Assembly (NCBI GenBank): GCA_031262495.1
Contig: JAISHV010000045.1
Coordinates: 1 to 43,628 of the forward strand
From: Ruminococcus sp.
Lineage (GTDB): Bacteria; Bacillota; Clostridia; Oscillospirales; Ruminococcaceae
Direction of reading: 5' to 3'
DNA length: 43,628 nt
Made by a program: the position numbers and the translations under genes
The notes under the pieces: generated by a model
What the model saw: the letters and a program-made list of their open reading frames with translations, nothing else
The model's database searches: none
What the model was told of the DNA's origin: nothing
Shown: positions 24,987 to 31,261 of the stretch, piece by piece
Layout of the letters: each line of letters starts with the position of its first letter
Position numbering within the stretch: position 1 is the first letter of the stretch

Positions 24987-25032
24987 AATCAAAAATCCAC
25001 GAATCGCGGATATCACAAAAAGCCGCTTGAAG
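24964..25032 (+). other. 22-codon open frame after family C repeat
   Basis: ATG inside the end of the penicillin-binding protein gene, in another frame, reads MNPLILAEIKNPRIADITKS and stops at TGA near 25032. A related start (MNARILAEIK) follows the family C run at the ROK gene. Probably part of the repeat rather than a gene; recorded because the peptide start recurs. Confidence 0.25.
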
Positions 25033-25287
25033 TGAATATACTAAACGGATGGGAATGACTTAACCGAACAGCTTGGCAACCCCGCCGGGGGATGGGGGAG
25101 GGGGGTGTCGGGGGTGAGGGGGAAGGGGGCGGCGGGGTAATACCGCCGCTATAGCCGCCCCCTTCCCCCTTACCCCTGACCAAGTCATGCAAACGTGACA
25201 GTCACGACATTCATATTGACATTCATCCGACATTCAAACGCGACATTCACAAGACATCCATCACGACATTCAAACGCGACATTCACA
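25022..25287 (+). repeat. Family A element, copy 3
   Basis: Fills the 400-bp gap between the penicillin-binding protein gene and carB. Plus-strand order: AGCCGCTTGAAGTGAATATA, a variable part with a G-rich tract, a 27-bp stem (25107-25133 with 25154-25180; two G.U pairs, no mismatch) and 20-nt loop, ATGCAAACGTGACAGTCAC, then an array of GACATTCA units ending 27 bp before the carB -35 box. The stem sequence differs from copies 1, 2 and 4 on both arms, so pairing is kept by paired changes. No gene seen in the gap apart from a 22-codon frame. Confidence 0.8.
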
Positions 25288-25313
25288 AATCCACATTGTT
25301 CACAAAATAGTAT

Positions 25314-25342
25314 TTGACTTTTTTAAGAACTTATGATATAAT
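25314..25342 (+). promoter_or_regulatory. Promoter of carB
   Basis: TTGACT (25314-25319), 17 bases, TATAAT (25337-25342), 45 bp before the ATG; the family A array ends 27 bp upstream of it. GAGGAAC precedes the ATG as ribosome binding site. Confidence 0.85.
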
Positions 25343-25386
25343 ATAATGTGAATGTAATTGTTTATTAAAAAAACTGAGGAACTTAA

Positions 25387-28300
25387 ATGGCTTTAAGAAC
25401 TGATATAAAAAAAGTAATGGTAATCGGGAGCGGTCCTATCGTCATAGGACAGGCGGCGGAATTTGACTATGCGGGGTCGCAGGCTTGCCGTGCTTTGAAA
25501 GAAGAGGGGCTTGAGGTTGTACTCATAAACTCAAACCCCGCTACAATTATGACGGATAAGACTATGGCGGATAAGGTTTATATTGAGCCTTTGACCCTTG
25601 ATGTCATTAAAAAAATTATCCGCATGGAACGCCCTGACAGTCTGCTCTCTACCCTCGGCGGACAGACTTGTCTTACTCTTTCTATGCAGCTTGCTAAAGA
25701 GGGTTTTTTAGACGAAATGGGCGTGAAACTCCTCGGTGCTGACCCTCTCACTATACATAAAGCCGAAGACAGACAGGCTTTTAAAGATACAATGGAAAAA
25801 ATCGGCGAACCTTGTATTCCCTCAAAGGTTGTCGAGACCGTTCAGGATGCTTTGGAATATGCGGAAAATGAAATAGGCTACCCGGTAATCGTTCGTCCCG
25901 CGTTTACACTCGGCGGTACGGGCGGCGGTATTGCCTACAACTCGGAAGAGCTTCTTGATATTTCCACAAACGGTTTACGGCTTTCGCCCATTACACAGGT
26001 TCTTATAGAAAAATGTATCAGCGGTTGGAAAGAAATTGAATTTGAGGTTATCCGCGATGCTAAAGGGAATGTAATCACCGTCTGTTCAATGGAAAATTTT
26101 GACCCTGTGGGGGTTCATACGGGGGATTCTATAGTTGTCGCGCCCGCTCAAACGCTCGCCGACAAAGAATACCAAATGCTCCGTTCGGCGGCTTTAAATA
26201 TAATTTCGGAGCTTAAAGTTGAGGGCGGCTGTAATGTTCAGTTCGCTTTGCACCCTGAAAGTTTCCGTTATGCTGTGATTGAAGTGAACCCGCGTGTAAG
26301 CCGCTCATCAGCACTTGCTTCAAAGGCTACAGGTTACCCCATAGCAAAAGTTGCGGCGAAAATCGCAATCGGATTTACGCTTGATGAAATCATAAACGCC
26401 GTCACGGGCAAGACTTACGCTTGTTTTGAACCGGCTCTTGACTATATCGTCTTAAAATTCCCGAAATGGCCTTTCGATAAATTTGTCTATGCCAAACGTA
26501 CGCTCGGCACTCAAATGATGGCGACAGGCGAAATTATGTCTATCGGCACAACCTTTGAACAGGCAATGATGAAAGCCGTCCGCTCGGTTGAACTCGGACT
26601 TGATACGCTGAATTTGAAGAAACTATCCGGACTTTCGGATGCTCAAATTGAAGCGGATTTACAAAAGGTTGATGACGAACGCGTTTTTGTAGTATTTGAA
26701 GCCCTCAAACGCGGGATTTCAGTCGATAAAATCCATGAAATTACTATGATTGACGAGTGGTTTTTGTATAAACTCTTAAATTTAGTCAATCTTGAAAAAT
26801 CCCTTGCGGCGGATGAACTTACCGATGAGCTCTATCTGAAAGCTAAAAAACTCGGCTATACCGATGATGTTATTAAAAGAATATCCGGTAAAGAGATAAA
26901 AAATCCCCGCCGGGCAGTATACAAAATGGTTGACACCTGTGCGGGAGAATTCGACGCGCAGACACCGTATTTTTATTCAACCTACGACGACGACAACGAA
27001 GCCGCTTCATTCAAAGCCGAACACACCGACAAATCCAAAAAAACGGTAATTGTTTTCGGCTCGGGACCGATAAGAATCGGGCAGGGGATTGAGTTTGACT
27101 ATTGTTCTGTTCACTGTGTATGGGCACTCAAGGAACTCGGCTACGATGCGGTTATCTGTAACAACAACCCCGAAACCGTTTCGACTGATTTTGACACGGG
27201 CGACAGGCTGTATTTTGACCCGCTCACAAAAGAAGATGTCGAAAGCCTGTTGCTTACCGAAAAGCCTTACGGCGTGGTGGTTCAATTCGGCGGGCAGACG
27301 GCTATTAAGCTTACAAAGCATTTAGTAAACCTCGGCGCGAATATTTTAGGCACACCCGCCGACTCCATAGATGCCGCAGAAGACCGCGAACGGTTTGATG
27401 AACTTTTGACAAAATGCGAAATCCCGCGCCCGGACGGTCACACCGTCATGAACACCGAAGAAGCCCTCAAAGCCGCTGAATCACTGGGTTTTCCTGTGTT
27501 GATGCGCCCCTCTTACGTCCTCGGCGGACAGAATATGATTATCGCGCATGAAGCGGCTGATATCGTCGAATATATGGAAATTATCATGCGCCAAGGACTT
27601 GAAAACCCTGTGCTCATTGATAAATACATGATGGGCAAAGAGGTTGAAGTTGACGCGATTTGCGACGGAACGGACGTATTAATCCCCGGGATTATGGAAC
27701 ACGTTGAGCGCGCCGGGGTTCACTCGGGCGACAGTATTTCCGTGTATCCGTCAATGACACTGACAGAAAAAAGCCGCCGAACGATTCTTGAATACACCAA
27801 AAAGTTAGCACTTGCCTTGAATGTGCGCGGTATGGTAAATATACAATATGTTGTATATGCGGGTGAAGTTTATGTTATTGAAGTAAACCCGCGTTCGTCA
27901 CGGACTGTGCCTTATATTTCAAAGGTAACAGGCGTGCCGATGGTTGATGTTGCCACAAAAATCATGTTCGGGATTACCCTTAAAGAGCAAGGCTACAGCG
28001 ACGGACTTTATAAAAAGGCTGAATATATCGCGGTGAAAGTCCCCGTCTTCTCATTCGGGAAACTGCATGATGTTGACACGGAACTCGGTCCTGAAATGAA
28101 GTCTACAGGCGAATGTCTGGGGATTGCTCATGACTACGCGGATGCGGTGTTCAAAGGATTTGTGGGCGCGGGGTATGAATTCACGAAAGTGGGCGACAGT
28201 ATACTGATTTCCGTGCGTGATTCAGACAAAAAAGAGGTAGTATATTGCGCTGAGAAATTCGAGAGGATGGGTTATAAAATTTACGCAACGTCCGGGACTG

Positions 28301-28587
28301 CAACATACCTCAATAAAAATTTCGTAGCGGCAAATACCGTAAAACGCATAGGCGAGGGTCACCCCGACGTGATGGATTTACTGGACAGCGGCGATATAGA
28401 TTATGTAATTTCAACCTCAAAAAAAGGGCGTCTCCCCGCTCTTGACGGCGTAAAAATCCGCCGAAAAACCGTAGAACGCTCAATCTGCTGTCTCACATCA
28501 ATGGACACAGCAAACGCCGTAGCAGACATCCTCCTCATGGGGAAGGCGATTGATGATATAGAAATGGTAGACATAACAGAAATTTAG
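25387..28587 (+). CDS. carB: Carbamoyl-phosphate synthase large subunit
   Basis: 1066 aa, full length. Makes carbamoyl phosphate from ammonia (supplied by CarA), bicarbonate and two ATP, for pyrimidine and arginine synthesis. Two ATP-grasp halves start at VMVIGSGPIVIGQAAEFDYAG and at VIVFGSGPIRIGQGIEFDYC (about residue 555); each carries its glycine-rich loop (FTLGGTGGGI; YVLGGQNM) and metal-binding EVNPR. The C-terminal MGS-like allosteric domain (about 935-1066) includes YATSGTATYL. carA is not in the window. The final codons run into a family C repeat just after the stop. Confidence 0.98.
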   Translation: MALRTDIKKVMVIGSGPIVIGQAAEFDYAGSQACRALKEEGLEVVLINSNPATIMTDKTMADKVYIEPLTLDVIKKIIRMERPDSLLSTLGGQTCLTLSMQLAKEGFLDEMGVKLLGADPLTIHKAEDRQAFKDTMEKIGEPCIPSKVVETVQDALEYAENEIGYPVIVRPAFTLGGTGGGIAYNSEELLDISTNGLRLSPITQVLIEKCISGWKEIEFEVIRDAKGNVITVCSMENFDPVGVHTGDSIVVAPAQTLADKEYQMLRSAALNIISELKVEGGCNVQFALHPESFRYAVIEVNPRVSRSSALASKATGYPIAKVAAKIAIGFTLDEIINAVTGKTYACFEPALDYIVLKFPKWPFDKFVYAKRTLGTQMMATGEIMSIGTTFEQAMMKAVRSVELGLDTLNLKKLSGLSDAQIEADLQKVDDERVFVVFEALKRGISVDKIHEITMIDEWFLYKLLNLVNLEKSLAADELTDELYLKAKKLGYTDDVIKRISGKEIKNPRRAVYKMVDTCAGEFDAQTPYFYSTYDDDNEAASFKAEHTDKSKKTVIVFGSGPIRIGQGIEFDYCSVHCVWALKELGYDAVICNNNPETVSTDFDTGDRLYFDPLTKEDVESLLLTEKPYGVVVQFGGQTAIKLTKHLVNLGANILGTPADSIDAAEDRERFDELLTKCEIPRPDGHTVMNTEEALKAAESLGFPVLMRPSYVLGGQNMIIAHEAADIVEYMEIIMRQGLENPVLIDKYMMGKEVEVDAICDGTDVLIPGIMEHVERAGVHSGDSISVYPSMTLTEKSRRTILEYTKKLALALNVRGMVNIQYVVYAGEVYVIEVNPRSSRTVPYISKVTGVPMVDVATKIMFGITLKEQGYSDGLYKKAEYIAVKVPVFSFGKLHDVDTELGPEMKSTGECLGIAHDYADAVFKGFVGAGYEFTKVGDSILISVRDSDKKEVVYCAEKFERMGYKIYATSGTATYLNKNFVAANTVKRIGEGHPDVMDLLDSGDIDYVISTSKKGRLPALDGVKIRRKTVERSICCLTSMDTANAVADILLMGKAIDDIEMVDITEI

Positions 28588-28610
28588 AGGTCAGAAGTCA
28601 GAGGTCAGAT
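28586..28610 (+). repeat. Short family C tandem repeat after carB
   Basis: AGAGGTCAGAAGTCAGAGGT directly after the carB stop codon, followed within 5 bases by ATGAACCC, the start of the 61-aa frame. Confidence 0.75.
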
Positions 28611-28611
28611 T

Positions 28612-28797
28612 ATGAACCCTATGAAAAAGAATCTTAACGATATAAAAGATGAGTGGCAAGATTTCAGAAGAGAGCTTTTAACAGATGAAGAAATCGCCGC
28701 AAGTGACCAAAGAATACAGAGTATAGAATTCAAATTACAGAATATAGATTATGAAAACCTTATCTCTAAGCTAAAATTAAAAAATATAAAAAAATAA
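28612..28797 (+). CDS. 61-aa hypothetical protein
   Basis: MNPMKKNLNDIKDEWQDFRR continues as a charged, mostly helical peptide of heptad-like pattern (EEIAASDQRIQSIEFKLQNI). No signal or membrane segment and no recognised family. It lies between carB and ilvE; no clear ribosome binding site precedes it except the purine-rich repeat itself. It could be real or a fragment left beside the repeat. Confidence 0.45.
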   Translation: MNPMKKNLNDIKDEWQDFRRELLTDEEIAASDQRIQSIEFKLQNIDYENLISKLKLKNIKK

Positions 28798-28829
28798 AAA
28801 TCAAAAATATAAAAAAAGGAAACTCAAAA

Positions 28830-29915
28830 ATGCTTGAAATCAAAGTAACCAAAACCGAAAATCCCAAAACCAAACCCGCTCCGGGCACGCCGCTCGGCTT
28901 CGGCAAAATCTTTACCGACCATATGTTCATTATGAACTTTGACACCGGCGAGGGTTGGCATAATGCGCGGATTGTGCCCTATGCGCCGATACCGCTTGAC
29001 CCGGCTTCGATGTGTTTTCATTATGGGCAGGAAGTTTTCGAGGGCTTAAAAGCCTATAAACGCCCGGACGGGAAAGTTTCGCTGTTTCGCCCGGACAAGA
29101 ATTTCGCCCGCTTGAATGTCTCGAACGACCGCCTTTGCATCCCGAAAATTGATGAAGCGTTCGCTATCGAAGCTACGAAACTCCTTGTAGATATTGACAA
29201 AGATTGGATTCCCACGGGCGAGAACGAGTCGCTTTATATCCGACCGTTCATAATTGCGGTAGACCCGTTTGTCGGGGTTCATCCGGCTCACCACTTGCTC
29301 TTTATGATAATTCTTTCGCCGTCAGGGGCTTATTATCCTGAGGGGATTAAGCCTGTTAAGATTTTTGTCGAGAAAAATTACGTCAGAGCGGTTGTAGGAG
29401 GTACAGGTTTCACAAAAGCGGCGGCGAATTATGCTATTTCGCTGAAAGCTCAGGACGAAGCCGAAAAAGAGGGATATATTCAGGTGTTGTGGCTCGACGG
29501 CGTTCACCGTAAATACATCGAAGAAGTCGGCGCAATGAATGTTTTCTTTGTAATAGGCGACGAGGTAATTACACCGATGCTTCAAGGCTCAATTTTGGGC
29601 GGTGTAACGCGTATGTCGTGTATTGAAATTTGCAAAGACTTGGGATTAAAGGTTTCGGAGCGTTTACTTTCAATTGATGAAGTGGTTGAAGCCGCCGAAA
29701 AAGGCACTCTCAAAGAGGCATTCGGCACAGGCACTGCGGCTGTAATCTCCCCGATCGGCGAACTGAAATACGGCGACAAGGTTATTGACGTAAACGGCGG
29801 CAAAATCGGTGAAATCTCACAAAAACTCTACGATACCCTCACAGGTATACAGTGGGGCAAAATCCCCGACAAATTCGGGTGGACACAATGCATTGGGGAT
29901 TGTAACTGTAAATAA
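28830..29915 (+). CDS. ilvE: Branched-chain amino acid aminotransferase
   Basis: PLP enzyme (fold IV) for the last step of Val, Leu and Ile synthesis. 361 aa, the longer form related to mitochondrial BCAT (MFIMNFDTGEGWHNARIVPYAPIPLDP at the start). The PLP lysine is K196 in GTGFTKAAANYAIS; the signature LDGVHRKYIEEVGAMNVFFV follows; SILGGVTRMSCIEI and FGTGTAAVISPIG bind PLP phosphate and substrate carboxylate. AAAGGAAAC is the ribosome binding site. The downstream gap holds family D and C repeats. Confidence 0.95.
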   Translation: MLEIKVTKTENPKTKPAPGTPLGFGKIFTDHMFIMNFDTGEGWHNARIVPYAPIPLDPASMCFHYGQEVFEGLKAYKRPDGKVSLFRPDKNFARLNVSNDRLCIPKIDEAFAIEATKLLVDIDKDWIPTGENESLYIRPFIIAVDPFVGVHPAHHLLFMIILSPSGAYYPEGIKPVKIFVEKNYVRAVVGGTGFTKAAANYAISLKAQDEAEKEGYIQVLWLDGVHRKYIEEVGAMNVFFVIGDEVITPMLQGSILGGVTRMSCIEICKDLGLKVSERLLSIDEVVEAAEKGTLKEAFGTGTAAVISPIGELKYGDKVIDVNGGKIGEISQKLYDTLTGIQWGKIPDKFGWTQCIGDCNCK

Positions 29916-29926
29916 AGAAATGTTGC

Positions 29927-30004
29927 TGTAGGGGGCGATGTCCACATCGCCCCGCAAACAAAAAATTCTACGTAAACGGGCGGATGTGGACATCCGCCCC
30001 TACA
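29927..30004. repeat. Family D palindromes, two units in inverted orientation
   Basis: Unit a: TGTAGGGGGCGATG then GGGCGATGT/ACATCGCCC (29933-29941/29944-29952). Unit b: GGGCGGATGT/ACATCCGCCC (29978-29987/29990-29999) followed by CTACA. The ends TGTAGGGG and CCCCTACA make the pair one inverted-repeat block, about 10 bases past the ilvE stop codon. Confidence 0.8.
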
Positions 30005-30058
30005 ATCTGACATCTCACATCTGATATCTGACTTCTGTGTTGACCTCTGTGTTCTGTT
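30003..30058. repeat. Family C tandem repeat after ilvE
   Basis: CTGACATCTCACATCTGATA-type units with a 7-8 nt period, reverse complement of those in the coding tails. Between here and the tRNA promoter no gene is seen. Confidence 0.75.
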
Positions 30059-30126
30059 CACCAAATGTTAACTAAAATTTAATAAAAAGTGCTTTTTATT
30101 TGCCCTTAAATATTATATAATATAAT

Positions 30127-30152
30127 AACGTTCTGCAAAAAAGCAGAACGTT
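30127..30152. promoter_or_regulatory. Inverted repeat between tRNA promoter and initiator tRNA
   Basis: AACGTTCTGC (30127-30136) and GCAGAACGTT (30143-30152) are a perfect 10-bp inverted repeat with an A6 centre. A TATAAT at 30116-30121 stands just before it (best -35 TTTTTA, weak) and the tRNA begins 6 bases after it. It may be an operator or a folded 5' leader. Confidence 0.55.
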
Positions 30153-30158
30153 ATATAA

Positions 30159-30232
<74 letters not shown>

Positions 30233-30319
30233 GGCGCCTGAGGCGCCGCGCAGTGCAGCAACGCTGCGTATCGCTGATGGAAGTTTTTCAGTTGTCTGAA
30301 GATGCTCACCGCGTAGAAG
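30233..30319 (+). repeat. Family B element, copy 1a
   Basis: Starts on the base after the tRNA. Hairpin GGCGCC-TGA-GGCGCC (30233-30247), a second hairpin GCAGC-AAC-GCTGC (30255-30267), box GTATCGCTGATGGAAGT (30268-30284), 17-nt spacer, tail ATGCTCACCGCGTAGAAG (30302-30319). Confidence 0.85.
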
Positions 30320-30398
30320 TTTTTGATAATTCTTATTTGTTTTATACTAACAGAAGTCAGAATTTCAGTTGCTTCGCAACTGCTTATATGGAGTTTAG

Positions 30399-30507
30399 AT
30401 GCTTACCGTATAGAAGATACAATCATTTGTGCTTCTACGCGGTGAGCATTTTTATTTTTCTGAAAGACTACCATCGCGAAATAACTGCCGACTTGGTCGG
30501 CTTTTTT
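30399..30507 (-). repeat. Family B element, copy 1b, facing copy 1a
   Basis: Reverse orientation. A degenerate tail copy (30399-30416) forms an inverted pair with CTTCTACGCGGTGAGCAT (30432-30449); then 17-nt spacer, box complement ACTACCATCGCGAA, and hairpin GCCGAC-TTG-GTCGGC (30487-30501) followed by TTTTTT on the plus strand, a good plus-strand terminator. Between 1a and 1b (30320-30398) lies another hairpin, CAGTTGC-TTC-GCAACTG (about 30365-30381). No gene is seen in 30233-30508. Confidence 0.8.
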
Positions 30508-30508
30508 A

Positions 30509-30537
30509 TTGACTTTTAGGAATGAACGTAGTATAAT
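30509..30537 (+). promoter_or_regulatory. Promoter of the 135-aa gene
   Basis: TTGACT (30509-30514), 17 bases, TATAAT (30532-30537), 39 bp before the ATG. It starts 7 bases after the family B hairpin. Confidence 0.8.
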
Positions 30538-30576
30538 ATTTACAGAATTCATTTTAACGAGTAAGGACGTGATTTT

Positions 30577-30984
30577 ATGAGATATATAACGGGCATACAC
30601 GCGCTCAACCTTAACTGTTCGCTTGAGACTTGCGGAGATTGGCACCAATTGGCTCTTGCTTGGAAAAATGTCACTTTCGGCGAAAGCGAAGATAGCGTTT
30701 TCGGCGACTGGGGTGTTGAACGAGACCGCGATGTGCCGTTTATTGACGAAAATCAAAAATGGAACGTTGCCAATCATATACGCGCCGCCCTCGACCTTAT
30801 TGACCGCGGCGATTTTGCAAACGCAGGCGGAATGAACAAGGACTTCATATGCAACGATAAATATGATACTGTAATATTTGACAAAGTTGCGCTTCTTCGC
30901 AGTAACAGTAACTGGGCGAAAATTGATAAATTTATGGAAAAAGAATACCGTATGAAATGGATAAGATACAAAAATCTGCAATGA
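30577..30984 (+). CDS. 135-aa protein, unknown function
   Basis: MRYITGIHALNLNCSLETCG begins a soluble, acidic, tryptophan-rich protein (WHQLALAWKN, WNVANHIRAALDLI, NWAKIDKFM, MKWIRYKN). No signal, membrane segment, nuclease or DNA-binding motif that I recognise. It has its own consensus promoter and a ribosome binding site (AAGGACG, about 9 bases before the ATG), so it is a real expressed unit. It is boxed in by family B copies 1b and 2, whose hairpin ends face it from both sides. Being self-contained, it could be a cargo or immunity-type gene, but nothing in the sequence shows that. Confidence 0.75.
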   Translation: MRYITGIHALNLNCSLETCGDWHQLALAWKNVTFGESEDSVFGDWGVERDRDVPFIDENQKWNVANHIRAALDLIDRGDFANAGGMNKDFICNDKYDTVIFDKVALLRSNSNWAKIDKFMEKEYRMKWIRYKNLQ

Positions 30985-30991
30985 CTTATTT

Positions 30992-31108
30992 CTTCTACGC
31001 GGGCGGGCGGCGCGGCAACCGCGCTGTTAGATCGCGATGGAAGTGTCTTAGAAAAATATAAATGCTCACCGCGTAGAAGATACGTATGTACTTCTACGCG
31101 GTGAGCAT
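30992..31108 (+). repeat. Family B element, copy 2
   Basis: A partial tail CTTCTACGCGG (30992-31002), hairpin GCGCGG-CAA-CCGCGC (31010-31024), box ATCGCGATGGAAGT (31031-31044), 17-nt spacer, tail ATGCTCACCGCGTAGAAG (31062-31079) and its inverted copy (31091-31108) around ATACGTATGTA. The 18-bp inverted tails make a strong hairpin that could end transcription either way. Confidence 0.85.
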
Positions 31109-31126
31109 ATTTTGTCATTTCACATA

Positions 31127-31155
31127 TTGACAAACCCCAAAAAACGTGTTAAAAT
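31127..31155 (+). promoter_or_regulatory. Promoter of the secreted repeat protein
   Basis: TTGACA (31127-31132), 17 bases, TAAAAT (31150-31155). The 5' leader is about 100 nt, ending in GGAGGAAC before the ATG. Confidence 0.75.
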
Positions 31156-31261
31156 AAAAAATATAAGAAACCCCCGCCCGTGTATTTAGGCTGTCATTTC
31201 CCTGAATTCTTTTAAAAAAATCCCACTATTTTATCTTTGTATTATCTTTGGAGGAACTTGT

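Noticed and set aside
30253-30519. 88-aa open frame across family B copies 1a and 1b
   Set aside because: It is made of repeat sequence and hairpins and has no binding site.
30403-30981. 192-aa minus-strand frame opposite the 135-aa gene
   Set aside because: The plus-strand gene has a consensus promoter and ribosome binding site; the reverse frame has neither and runs into family B.
30233-31108. Family B as integron attC sites
   Set aside because: No integrase gene, no GTTRRRY-type core sites, and elements occur in both orientations around housekeeping genes.
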